DNA of 64,000 nucleotides from an uncultured Roseicyclus sp. GTDB lineage: Bacteria > Pseudomonadota > Alphaproteobacteria > Rhodobacterales > Rhodobacteraceae. Below, in pieces: positions 18,751-27,523 of the stretch. The stretch spans positions 930,001 to 994,000 of the forward strand of contig CANLXA010000001.1 of assembly GCA_947494975.1 (NCBI GenBank). Direction: 5' to 3'. Under the pieces are notes generated by a model. The model did not search any database and was not told the DNA's origin. It saw only the letters and a program-made list of their open reading frames with translations. Both the position numbers and the translations under genes were made by a program. Positions within the stretch are counted from its first letter, which is position 1. Every line of letters starts with the position of its first letter.

Positions 18751-18848
18751 GGAAACGCTTCGCTTTTCCCGATGCCACGGTTTATGGTCTCGCAATGCAT
18801 ATGCGGCCCTGTCCGGGGCCCGTTTCACGACAAGGATCCCGACGGCCC

Positions 18849-20675
18849 ATGACTGCCGAATTCGCGCCAGAAGGTTTGTTTGCGCTTCTTGAAGGGCCCG
18901 CTTTGGCGCGCCTGACGCAAACTTCGGTTGAACGCGGCAGCACGCTGATCGCCGCAGGAACCGGCGCTGACGCGATGTATCTGGTGGAAACCGGACGCTT
19001 CCGGGTGGAGCGGGACGGGGTTGAGCTGGCCGAGATCGGCGCAGGCGCTGTTATCGGCGAAATGGCATTCCTGACGGGGTCGTCGCGCACGGCGGATGTG
19101 GTGGCCGCCCGCGACAGCTGCGTCTATCGCATCGACCGCGCCGCCTATGACATGCTCTGCGCCGAGGTCGATGGCCTGCCCCAGGCGATCGCCGCGGAAC
19201 TGGCCGACAGGCTGGCGAAAACCTCGGCCCGCGTTGCCCCAGATCCGGGCCGCCCGCCCGCGCGCACCTTTTGCATCCTGCCCGCCGCCGGTGCCCCCCT
19301 GCCCGAGCGATTCGTGCCCGATCTGGCCGCCGCGATCCGCGCCCACCATCCCGTGGCGCTGGTGACCGAGGCGACTTTCCGGGAGGCGTTGGGCGACCGC
19401 GTCGATCCCACCTCATCGGAGGCCATCGCCTGGCTGAACGCGCAGGAACGCACCGCGCGGATCGTTCTGTTCGTGGCCAATCCCGGCGCCGGCAATTGGT
19501 CCCGCGCCGCCCTCAAACAGGCCGATCAGGCGATATTCGTGGCCCAGGCCGTGAACTATCAGGAGCCTTCTGAGCTTGAGGAGTTTGCCCTTTCGATCCT
19601 GCCCGAAAGCCAGCGTCGCCTCGTCATCCTGCATCCGCACCGCACGCAGCGGGCGAGCGGCACCGGGCGTTGGCTTGATAGCCGTCCGGTCTTCATGCAT
19701 CACCACGTGGCCCTGACGGGCGGGGATGCGGATATCTCACGCCTTGGCCGGTTTCTCTCTGGCCGGGCCATTGGCATGGTCCTGTCCGGCGGCGGCGCCT
19801 TTGGGGTGGCCCATGTGGGCGTCTACCGCGCCATGTCGGAACAGGGCTGGCCCCTCGATATCGTTGGCGGCACCTCCGTGGGCTCGGCCATGGGCGGGGC
19901 AATTGCGCTTGGTGTGCCCGCCGAGGAGATCGGCCCGCGGGTGGAGCAGATCTTCGTGCGGTCCGGTGCAATGCGCCGGGTGACCGTCCCGAAATTCGCC
20001 TTTCTCGATCACAAGGTCCTCGACGCCGCCCTGATGCAGCATTTCGGGACCGATCCGATCGAAGATCTGTGGATGCCGTTCTATGCGGTCGCGGCCGACC
20101 TCTCGAACATGGAAAAGACCGTGATCCGCCGGGGTCCGCTCTGGGAGGCCGTGCGCGCGTCGTCGGCCATTCCGGGTGTCCTGCCGCCGTTCTTCACCGC
20201 CGAAGGCCGCATGCTGGTGGATGGCGGATGCATCGACAACATGCCCTTCCGCACCATGCACGGGCTGAAAACCGGCCCGAATGTGGTGGTGAACGTGCAA
20301 AAGGCCACCAACCAGGTCGTCCACGTGGATTACGCCAGTCTGCCGGGCCGCGCCGAACTGGTGCGCCAGACGGTCAACCCGTTCGGCAAGAAGGGCCCCC
20401 GGGTGCCGGGTGTGATATCCACGGTGATGCGCTCGCTGCTGGTCGGGCAATCCGACATCCTGGCCAATCTTGATCCGGGCGATCTGATGATCCGGCCTCC
20501 GGGCCTGAAAGGCGCCGGTTTCCTTGCGTGGAACCAGCACAGGCTGTTCTACGAGATGGCCTACAAGCATGCGGTAGAGACGTTTACCAACCCCGACGGC
20601 TCCAACGTGGCCAAGATCGACGCGCTGCGCCGCGCGGCCACCGGCGATCCCACGCTGGTTGAAGGGGCCGCGTAG
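18849..20675 (+). CDS. Patatin-like phospholipase with N-terminal cyclic-nucleotide-binding domain
   Basis: 608 residues, the domain order of neuropathy-target-esterase relatives. Residues 1-115 form a cNMP-binding fold with the phosphate-binding cassette GEMAFLTGSSRTA (70-82). The patatin domain has oxyanion loop SGGGAFG (313-319), nucleophile S343 in GGTSVGSAMGG and catalytic D458 in LVDGGCIDNMPF. It should hydrolyse phospholipid or lysophospholipid acyl esters at the membrane, possibly under cyclic-nucleotide control. I chose the ATG at 18849; an upstream in-frame ATG adds a basic leader without homology. It follows the methyltransferase gene after 98 bases. Confidence 0.93.
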   Translation: MTAEFAPEGLFALLEGPALARLTQTSVERGSTLIAAGTGADAMYLVETGRFRVERDGVELAEIGAGAVIGEMAFLTGSSRTADVVAARDSCVYRIDRAAYDMLCAEVDGLPQAIAAELADRLAKTSARVAPDPGRPPARTFCILPAAGAPLPERFVPDLAAAIRAHHPVALVTEATFREALGDRVDPTSSEAIAWLNAQERTARIVLFVANPGAGNWSRAALKQADQAIFVAQAVNYQEPSELEEFALSILPESQRRLVILHPHRTQRASGTGRWLDSRPVFMHHHVALTGGDADISRLGRFLSGRAIGMVLSGGGAFGVAHVGVYRAMSEQGWPLDIVGGTSVGSAMGGAIALGVPAEEIGPRVEQIFVRSGAMRRVTVPKFAFLDHKVLDAALMQHFGTDPIEDLWMPFYAVAADLSNMEKTVIRRGPLWEAVRASSAIPGVLPPFFTAEGRMLVDGGCIDNMPFRTMHGLKTGPNVVVNVQKATNQVVHVDYASLPGRAELVRQTVNPFGKKGPRVPGVISTVMRSLLVGQSDILANLDPGDLMIRPPGLKGAGFLAWNQHRLFYEMAYKHAVETFTNPDGSNVAKIDALRRAATGDPTLVEGAA

Positions 20676-20816
20676 CGCGGGGACTCGACGTCGCGAATTC
20701 TCTCGCATAAAACCGCGCCATTCCGCCGGAGGACCCTGCCGATGATCAAGATGGCCTGACGTCACCTGCACGCCCAATCGCGTGCCGATAGCTATCTTCT
20801 TTTTCGGAGCATTCCC

Positions 20817-21341
20817 ATGCACCCCATTATCTATGACGTGGCGGTTTCCGCCGACGGCTTCATTGCCGGACCCGATGCGGACGTGTCCGCCTTTCCCCAT
20901 GCCGGCGCCATTGTGGACGATTACATGGCACGCCTTGCCACCTATGCCGTGGCGCTCATGGGGCGGGCGACCTATGAATTCGGCTATGAATTCGGGCTGG
21001 AACCGGGGGCCAACCCCTATCCGCATATGCGGGCCATCGTGGTGTCGTCCACGCTCAGCCTTCCCAACGATGCGCAGGTCGAGATCTGGCACGACCTGTC
21101 GGGCCTGCAGGCGCTTTGTGAAACCGCGGACGGGCCGATCTATCTGTGCGGCGGCGGGAAATTGGCCAGTGCCGTGGCCGCCACCGGCCAACTCACCTGT
21201 CTTCGCATGAAGCGGGCGCCAATAGTGCTTGGCGGGGGCACACCGCTCTTTGCCGGGTTGCCATCCTCGCATATCCTGTCTCTCGTGGAGCAACGGGATT
21301 ACGGCGACGGTCTGCTGTTTCAGGACTTCCGGTTCTCCTGA
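20817..21341 (+). CDS. Dihydrofolate reductase-like (RibD C-terminal domain) protein
   Basis: 174 residues. The RibD-C/DHFR-like fold is indicated by IIYDVAVSADGFIAGPD at the N-terminus, ALMGRATYEFG near residue 45 and PIYLCGGGKLASAV near 105. These proteins bind NADPH; true substrates are mostly unknown, so calling it a dihydrofolate reductase would be unsafe. It stands alone between the phospholipase and paralogue 3. GATAGCTATC, a 10-base palindrome at about 20789-20798, lies just upstream in a 141-base intergenic region that is otherwise featureless. Confidence 0.87.
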   Translation: MHPIIYDVAVSADGFIAGPDADVSAFPHAGAIVDDYMARLATYAVALMGRATYEFGYEFGLEPGANPYPHMRAIVVSSTLSLPNDAQVEIWHDLSGLQALCETADGPIYLCGGGKLASAVAATGQLTCLRMKRAPIVLGGGTPLFAGLPSSHILSLVEQRDYGDGLLFQDFRFS

Positions 21342-21406
21342 CCTTTTCAGCCCCGCGCGCCGCCGTCATGGTGGCGCGCAGACACGCCAATCTCAGGACA
21401 TTTCCC

Positions 21407-21874
21407 ATGTACAAAGCAACATGTCTCGCCGCCGCGATCTCCCTTGCCGCAGCCCTTCCCTCGCTTGCTCAATCCGAACTGGAGCGGCTCGAGGCCGCGA
21501 CGGAGGCGGCCTCCTTGAACATGGAGGCATTCCTTGTCGCCCGTGCGCCCGAATTGGCCGATGTGATGGTCAATTGGGATTGGGACGAGGAGATGCGGAA
21601 CGCCGCCAGATGCACACTCGATGCGGTCCGCGAAGAGGGCGGAGATGAAGCCGTCGCGTCTTATCTGGATGCAATGGACGAATTTGCCGTGCTGGAACTG
21701 ACCTCCCTCGACCAGATCGGCCGGGATACGCCGGTTCCGATCAATCCCGATTTTGCCATGGCGACCAGCCAGGCCTGCGGCACGGCCGAGATTTCGATGC
21801 GCCGGATGCAGGAAAGCGGATTGATTGAGGCCATGATGAGCCCAGAGGTGATGGGCCGTCTGATGGCGGAATAG
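21407..21874 (+). CDS. Small secreted protein of unknown function, paralogue 3
   Basis: 155 residues. The signal peptide is MYKATCLAAAISLAAALPSLAQ, and the mature chain starts SELERLEAATEAA. The middle reads WDWDEEMRNAARCTLDAVREEGG, matching the W...MR.A..C pattern of the two tandem paralogues 3.3 kb upstream, and the second cysteine is in TSQACGTAEI. The C-terminal half keeps M-R-R-M-Q-E-S-G, similar to the RLAESGVMQAL end of paralogue 1. The frame is open further upstream, but only this ATG gives a signal peptide. It is probably a periplasmic protein with one disulfide; no known family. Confidence 0.82.
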   Translation: MYKATCLAAAISLAAALPSLAQSELERLEAATEAASLNMEAFLVARAPELADVMVNWDWDEEMRNAARCTLDAVREEGGDEAVASYLDAMDEFAVLELTSLDQIGRDTPVPINPDFAMATSQACGTAEISMRRMQESGLIEAMMSPEVMGRLMAE

Positions 21875-21878
21875 GCGC

Positions 21879-22073
21879 TCAGGACAACACCGCGACGCCG
21901 ATGCTGGCCGCCAAGATCGCAGCCAGCGGCACGCAGACGAGATGCTCGATCCGGCTGGCGCTCATGGCGTTGGCCAGCCGGATCGAGCGAGAAGGGCGCA
22001 AGAAAGCCACAGACAGAGACGGAGAAACTGCCCCGTGGGCAATCTCCTCCACGCCGCCAGCCGCTTGCGCCAT
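21879..22073 (-). CDS. Doubtful small reverse-strand ORF with C-terminal hydrophobic segment
   Basis: 64 residues at most, ending in a hydrophobic stretch (LVCVPLAAILAASIGVAVLS) that could be a membrane anchor. No ribosome binding site is obvious before the ATG at 22073. It lies between paralogue 3 and the 3' end of the dehydrogenase gene, in a 279-base gap with nothing else recognisable. It may be a gene or chance. Confidence 0.25.
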   Translation of the reverse strand: MAQAAGGVEEIAHGAVSPSLSVAFLRPSRSIRLANAMSASRIEHLVCVPLAAILAASIGVAVLS

Positions 22074-22153
22074 GCGACCGAAGGGCGGGGCGATCCTGGA
22101 ACAGCGCGAGCCATGCGAAGCCCAAAGCCCAAGCACGCCCAGAGGCGATGCCG

Positions 22154-24658
22154 CTATCCGTCCACGCGAATGACCGCATTCATCGGATCGTAAGGGCTGT
22201 CCTCGACCACTTCCGCGTCCCAAAGCTCCCGGAACATCCGCACCTTCAGCTTCGTGCCGACCTCCGCCAGATCGGGCCGCACATAGCCCATCCCGATCTG
22301 CTTGCCGAAGGCCACCGAATAGCCGCCCGAGGTCAGGCGCCCGACCTTCTCGCCATCCACCAGCAACGCCTCACGCCCCCAAGGGTCCGCATCTTCAGGC
22401 CCGTCGATCAGAACCGTCACACATTTCGACCGCACACCGGTTGCAACCATCGCGTCCTTGCCATGGAAGTCCTTCTCCAGGTCCACAAACCGATCCAGCC
22501 CCGCCTCCAACGGCGTCGCATCCCGGCCCAACTCGGTCCCGAACGCGCGGTACGATTTCTCCTGCCTCAGCCAGTTCTGCGCCCGGCCTCCGACCAGCTT
22601 CATGCCGTGCGTCTCACCGGCGGAGACCAGCTGATCCCACAGGTAATTCTGCATTTCGATCGGATGGTGCAATTCCCACCCCAACTCGCCGGTATAGGCC
22701 ACCCGGATCGCGCGCACCGGGCACATGCCCAGCTCGATATTCCGCATCGACAGCCACGGGAACCGCTTGTTCGACAAAACGCTCGCCGGGTCCGCATCCT
22801 TCACCAGCTCGTTCAGAACATCGCGCGATTTCGGCCCTGCAATCGCAAAGACACCCCATTTCGTGGTGACATCTTCCTCGTTGATCCGCCCGAACCGGTC
22901 CTCGTTCGCCATCACAGCCTTATACAAGAAGTCCTCGTCATAGGCGTGCCACGCCCCCGCGCTGACAAGGTAGTAATCATCCTCCGCGATCCGCACGATG
23001 GTATATTCCGTCCGCGTCGTCCCCGCATCGGTCAGGGCATAGGTCAGGTTGATCCGCCCGACCTTCGGCAGCTTGTTGGTGGTGAACCAATCCAGGAAAC
23101 CCGTCGCCCCCGGCCCGCTGATCCGGTGCTTGGCAAAGGCGGTCGCATCGATCAGGCCGACGCCTTCCCGGATCGACTCCGCCTCGGCCTTGGCATACTC
23201 CCACCAGCCGCCGCGCCGGAACGACCGCGCCTCGCGGTCAAAGGAATCCGGTGCATCCAGCGGCCCGTAATAATTCGGCCGCTCGAACCCGTTCACACAG
23301 CCAAACTGCGCGCCCGCCGCCTTCTGCCGGTCATAGGCCGGCGCGGTGCGCAAGGGCCGGCACGCCTCCCGCTCCTCATCTGGGTGATGCAGGATATAGA
23401 CGTGGTCGTAACACTCCTCGTTCTTCCGCGCGGCATACTCTGTCGTCATCCAATCCTGCCCGTAGCGCTTGGGATCGAGGCTCGCCATGTCGATCTCGGC
23501 CTCGCCGTCGACCATCATCTGCGCAAGGTAATATCCCGTGCCACCTGCCGCCGTGATCCCGAAGCTGAACCCCTCGGCCAGCCACATATTCTCCAGCCCC
23601 GGCGCAGGGCCCACCAGCGGATTGCCATCGGGCGTGTAGCAGATCGGCCCGTTGAAATCGTCCTTCAGCCCGCTCTCCTCACACGAGGGGATGCGGTGGA
23701 TCATCGCCATGTACTGCTCTTCGATCCGCTCCAGATCCAGCGGGAACAGATCGGCGCGGAAGCTGTCTGGCACCCCATGCTCGAACACCGCAGGCGCGCC
23801 CTTCTCGTAGACGCCCAGGATCCAACCACCGCGTTCCTCCCGCACATAGCTCCGCGCGTCCGCATCGCGGATCACCGGATGCTCCGCATTGCCCTCCTTG
23901 CGCCACTCTACCAGGGCAGGATCCTGATCCATGACAATGAACTGATGCTCCACCGGGATCGCGGGGATCTTGATGTCGAGCATCTTGGCCGTGCGCTGCG
24001 CGTGGTTGCCCGACGCCGTGACGACATGCTCGGCGGTGATCACAATTTGCTCGTCAGAGGGCACAAGGTTCCCGCCCTTCTCGACCATCTTGGTGATTGT
24101 CACCTCCCACGCAGACCCGTTCCACTCAAACCCATCCGCCTGCCACTTGCGCACGATCTCCACGCCCCGCTGCCGTGCGCCCTTGGCCATCGCCATCGTG
24201 ACGTCCGCAGGGTTAATGTAGCCGTCCGTATTGTGGTAAATCGCGCCCTTCAAATCGTCGGTATGGATCAGCGGCCAACGCTCCTTGATCTGCTCCGGCG
24301 TCAGCCATTCAAACGGCACGCCCACCGTCTCGGCGGTGGAGGCATAGAGCATATACTCATCCATCCGTTCGTCCGTCTGCGCCATACGCAGATTGCCCAC
24401 CACGGCAAAGCCCGCATTCAGCCCGGTCTCTTCCTCCAGCGTCTTGTAGAACTTGACGGAGTAGTCGTGGATGTGGGTCGTCGCGTAGGACATGTTGAAC
24501 AGCGGCAAAAGCCCCGCCGCGTGCCACGTGGAGCCCGAGGTCAACTCGTCCCGTTCCAGCAGCATCACATCATCCCACCCCGCCTTGGCCAGGTGATAGG
24601 CGATCGATGTCCCGACGGCGCCGCCGCCAACGACAAGGGCTTTTACTTCGGTCTTCAT
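22154..24658 (-). CDS. GcvT-fused FAD dehydrogenase (dimethylglycine/sarcosine dehydrogenase-like)
   Basis: 834 residues. The N-terminal half is a DAO-type flavoprotein with GGGAVG (11-16). H46 in SGSTWHAAGL is the histidine to which FAD is covalently attached in dimethylglycine and sarcosine dehydrogenases. The C-terminal half is an aminomethyltransferase (GcvT) domain with EYTIVRIAEDDYYLVSAGA and GELGWELHHP. Such enzymes demethylate N-methyl amino acids and pass the one-carbon unit to tetrahydrofolate. This fits glycine-betaine catabolism in marine bacteria. The exact substrate is not resolved. The ATG at 24658 has GGAG 8 bases upstream; the GTG three codons earlier lacks a site. It stands alone. 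Confidence 0.93.
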   Translation of the reverse strand: MKTEVKALVVGGGAVGTSIAYHLAKAGWDDVMLLERDELTSGSTWHAAGLLPLFNMSYATTHIHDYSVKFYKTLEEETGLNAGFAVVGNLRMAQTDERMDEYMLYASTAETVGVPFEWLTPEQIKERWPLIHTDDLKGAIYHNTDGYINPADVTMAMAKGARQRGVEIVRKWQADGFEWNGSAWEVTITKMVEKGGNLVPSDEQIVITAEHVVTASGNHAQRTAKMLDIKIPAIPVEHQFIVMDQDPALVEWRKEGNAEHPVIRDADARSYVREERGGWILGVYEKGAPAVFEHGVPDSFRADLFPLDLERIEEQYMAMIHRIPSCEESGLKDDFNGPICYTPDGNPLVGPAPGLENMWLAEGFSFGITAAGGTGYYLAQMMVDGEAEIDMASLDPKRYGQDWMTTEYAARKNEECYDHVYILHHPDEEREACRPLRTAPAYDRQKAAGAQFGCVNGFERPNYYGPLDAPDSFDREARSFRRGGWWEYAKAEAESIREGVGLIDATAFAKHRISGPGATGFLDWFTTNKLPKVGRINLTYALTDAGTTRTEYTIVRIAEDDYYLVSAGAWHAYDEDFLYKAVMANEDRFGRINEEDVTTKWGVFAIAGPKSRDVLNELVKDADPASVLSNKRFPWLSMRNIELGMCPVRAIRVAYTGELGWELHHPIEMQNYLWDQLVSAGETHGMKLVGGRAQNWLRQEKSYRAFGTELGRDATPLEAGLDRFVDLEKDFHGKDAMVATGVRSKCVTVLIDGPEDADPWGREALLVDGEKVGRLTSGGYSVAFGKQIGMGYVRPDLAEVGTKLKVRMFRELWDAEVVEDSPYDPMNAVIRVDG

Positions 24659-24901
24659 GGGGCGCACTCCGGGTAGCCACGCAACTCTGCTAGCCCTACC
24701 TGCCCTAAACTCGACGGTCCCGCCTTACCTACCCGACCCAAAGCCGCAGAAAAGCGACATAGCTCAGAACAGCACGCCGGAACCGGCTTTCGAATTACAA
24801 AAAATCGTCGGCCGGCGTCCGCTCCCGGACCCTCGGAAAACCCGCCCCCTCAAAATGGCGTATATGACGAGGGCGTCGGCACAGCATCTCCCACACGGTG
24901 C

Positions 24902-25318
24902 TCAGCATTGATGCGCGTAAGTGAACACCAATTCATCCTCGACCAAAGCGCCAGTGGGCACGCAATTCTCTCGAACCGGGCGTAGACCGTGCAGGGTGAT
25001 CGTAAGTGGGTCCTGCGTCACATGACCCGTCACCGCATATCTGAGCGGCTCCGCCGGACAAGAGGCCGAGAACACCCGCGCCGTACCGGAGTAGTTGCCG
25101 TTCGCATGCACACCGTCGAACATCACCATGTTCTCACGTGCCCCGGTGGGAGCCAGATCATCACGCAGGATTTCATAACTGAAGTACCGGTTCTCTTCCA
25201 CAGCGCCAAGCCGCATCAGGGATCCGTTGTGCCACCAACAACTATCAGCGACGGCAAAGGTCGGGAGAGTGGCCACCGAAGTTGCGATGGAAAGAGAAAC
25301 AATAATTCGCAGCGACAT
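24902..25318 (-). CDS. Small secreted protein of unknown function
   Basis: 138 residues with a signal peptide (MSLRIIVSLSIATSVATLPTFAVA) cleaved before DSCWWHNGS. The mature chain of about 114 residues has four cysteines (in DSCWW, SASCPAEP, RENCVPT and at the very C-terminus), suggesting two disulfides. No family is recognised. I chose the ATG at 25318 because it starts the signal peptide; a longer frame begins 39 bases upstream. The 243 bases between it and the dehydrogenase gene (24659-24901) are C/T-rich and hold nothing I can name. Confidence 0.72.
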   Translation of the reverse strand: MSLRIIVSLSIATSVATLPTFAVADSCWWHNGSLMRLGAVEENRYFSYEILRDDLAPTGARENMVMFDGVHANGNYSGTARVFSASCPAEPLRYAVTGHVTQDPLTITLHGLRPVRENCVPTGALVEDELVFTYAHQC

Positions 25319-25425
25319 TGGATACGATCTCCCACTCGGATTGAACGACACCAACAAAATGCATAGAGCTTCCCCTCTGGAAATGGTGGTTTTCCCGCCT
25401 TACACCACGCTCCGCCGCAAGGCGC

Positions 25426-26367
25426 TTATTCAATGCTCCTGCGGAGCAATACCATCACTGACCACAAAAGCAGCACTGGCAACACCAGTACCCGCAGCAC
25501 GAATATGCCGATGATCGTCAGCGTGGCCGAGAACAGCGTATCCGCCTCCCGCGTGAAGACCGCCGCGGCCTCCACGTAGCCAGCCACCGAGTTCCTCGCC
25601 CCGCTGATCGCCGACAAAAAGCCCGAGATCATGCCCTCGGAGCCATCCGCAGACTCCAGCAGCTCCTCTTCGCCGGCGCCGATCAGGACCCGCGCCTCAC
25701 CGGCTACCGCGTCCAACTCCGCCATGGCCTCATCCCACTGCGCCTGCGTGGCGACCTCACCGAGCCACACGCCGCCTGCAAAAACCAGCGGCAAGACCAA
25801 CCCCAAAGCCGCACCCAACCGCACTGCCCGCAAACTCGCGCGCGCCGCTGATCCATTCGCAAAGCCATAACCGACAAGGCCCACGCCCAACACGATCAAC
25901 CCAATCGCCGCCACCGGTTGCAATCCCACTGTCGCAATCGCGGCCCCCGCCGCTACGGCAAAGACCACATCCGCCACCCGCTCGACCGTGTCGTCGACCG
26001 GCTCCAACACCTTCAAAGGCTGCAAAGACGCCTGCGCCCCGATGGAGGCGCCGACCTCCACCTCCTGCGCCGCCGACAAGGCCGCATTGATCGCGCGGAG
26101 CGACACGTAGACGCCCGCCGTCAACACCGCGATCTCCTCCGCCGCGTTCACTGCAGGCGGCAAAGCCGGGTTCACACCGCCCCCGCGCAGCAGATCCCAC
26201 GCACCAACGGAAAGGCAAACCAATCCGACAATCGCAAAGATCACAGGCCGGAAAGCGGATGTCCCCTTGGCGCCCCGTCCACCCCGCCGCTCACCCTGCA
26301 AGATCGGGCGCTCAGGCTCGGAGGGTCTCTCCGGTGCCCGCAACGGCGGCTCGGCGCGCCCGGTCAT
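25426..26367 (-). CDS. Integral membrane protein of unknown function
   Basis: 313 residues. A hydrophilic, proline-rich N-terminus (about 40 residues) is followed by two membrane segments (about 41-60 and 75-97), two more around 130-170, one near 185-205, a soluble acidic stretch rich in Ala/Glu/Gly (about 208-255), and a C-terminal membrane pair. There are no recognised motifs. Its start overlaps the stop of the D-2-hydroxyacid dehydrogenase gene upstream (ATGA), so the two are translationally coupled. A role linked to that dehydrogenase is possible but not shown. Confidence 0.75.
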   Translation of the reverse strand: MTGRAEPPLRAPERPSEPERPILQGERRGGRGAKGTSAFRPVIFAIVGLVCLSVGAWDLLRGGGVNPALPPAVNAAEEIAVLTAGVYVSLRAINAALSAAQEVEVGASIGAQASLQPLKVLEPVDDTVERVADVVFAVAAGAAIATVGLQPVAAIGLIVLGVGLVGYGFANGSAARASLRAVRLGAALGLVLPLVFAGGVWLGEVATQAQWDEAMAELDAVAGEARVLIGAGEEELLESADGSEGMISGFLSAISGARNSVAGYVEAAAVFTREADTLFSATLTIIGIFVLRVLVLPVLLLWSVMVLLRRSIE

Positions 26368-27350
26368 AACATGGCGGGCACGACCAGATCCGGTGGTCGG
26401 TGCCCATCCGCAAAGGTCTTGATATTGATCAACACCTTCTCTCCCATCTCAATCCGCCCCTCCCGCGTGGCGCTGCCCATATGTGGCAGCAGCACCGCAT
26501 TCGGTAGCTCCCGCAGACGCGGGTTCACCTCGCGCCCCTTCTCAAACACGTCCAACCCTGCCCCCGCAATCTCACCGGCGCGCAGCATCCGCGTCAGGGC
26601 ATTCTCGTCGATCACCTCCCCCCGCGACGTGTTCACGATCACCGCCTCGGGCTTCATCAGTTTCAGGCGACGGGCATTCATCAGGTGGAACGTGCTTGGC
26701 GTATGGGGGCAATTCACGCTGATCACATCCATCCGCGCGATCATCTGATCGAGGCTCTCCCAATAAGTCGCCTCCAACTCGGCCTCGGTCTCTTCGTGGA
26801 GCCGTCGCCGATTGTGGTAATGGACCTGCATCCCGAAGGCCGCCGCCCGTTTGGCTACCGCCTGCCCGATCCGGCCCATACCAAGGATGCCAAGCCGCTT
26901 TCCGGCCACGCGCCCGCCCATGAAGGCCGTTGGCGCCCAACCATCCCAATTGCCCGCCTGCATCACGTTCATGCCTTCAGGCACGCGCCGCAACACGCCC
27001 AGCATGAGGGCCATGACCATATCGGCCGTATCATCCGTCATCACGCCGGGCGTGTTGCTGACCAGCACCCCTCGCTGCCGGGCGGTGGACACGTCGATAT
27101 GATCCACCCCGGCGCCGTAATTCGCGATCAGCTTCAGGCGCTCCCCGGCCTGCCCCAACATGCCACCTTCGATCTTGTCGGCGATGCAGGGCACCAGCAC
27201 ATCCGCGCGCCGCATCGCATCCACAAGCTCATCGCGCGACATCGGGCGGTCGTCTTCGCGCAGTTCCACATCGAACAATTCGCTCATCCGCGTCTCAACC
27301 GCCTCGGGCAACCGTCGCGTAACGACAACACTTAACCGCTGACCTGCCAT
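26364..27350 (-). CDS. D-2-hydroxyacid dehydrogenase (glyoxylate/hydroxypyruvate reductase-like)
   Basis: 328 residues, NAD(P)-dependent. The nucleotide-binding motif is LGILGMGRIGQ (residues 153-163), the substrate arginine is R243 in NTSRGEVIDE, and the catalytic histidine is H290 in LLPHMGSAT. The usual catalytic-glutamate motif (FExEP) reads FEKGREVNP here, so the normal E-P pair (positions 272-273) is G-R, with glutamates at 270 and 274 nearby. I recall similar variants in alphaproteobacterial glycerate-dehydrogenase-type proteins, so it is probably functional. It should reduce glyoxylate or hydroxypyruvate. The membrane protein gene follows with an ATGA overlap. Confidence 0.92.
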   Translation of the reverse strand: MAGQRLSVVVTRRLPEAVETRMSELFDVELREDDRPMSRDELVDAMRRADVLVPCIADKIEGGMLGQAGERLKLIANYGAGVDHIDVSTARQRGVLVSNTPGVMTDDTADMVMALMLGVLRRVPEGMNVMQAGNWDGWAPTAFMGGRVAGKRLGILGMGRIGQAVAKRAAAFGMQVHYHNRRRLHEETEAELEATYWESLDQMIARMDVISVNCPHTPSTFHLMNARRLKLMKPEAVIVNTSRGEVIDENALTRMLRAGEIAGAGLDVFEKGREVNPRLRELPNAVLLPHMGSATREGRIEMGEKVLINIKTFADGHRPPDLVVPAML

Positions 27351-27523
27351 TCATCGCCTCCAAATCGTGGCTTTTCGCGCCTCACCATGACACTCTCTGA
27401 TTGCACCCCCCGGCGCAAGAACGTCGCACGACCAGAGGGCGGGGCAAGAGCAGGACAGTTTCGGCACCGCCGCGCCAGCACAAGGCGCAGGTCCAAGGGC
27501 GGGCCCGTACATGAGGCAGATAC

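Noticed and set aside
22148-24676. 842-codon forward open frame opposite the FAD dehydrogenase
   Set aside because: Antisense shadow of a well-supported gene; composition is implausible and no motif is present.
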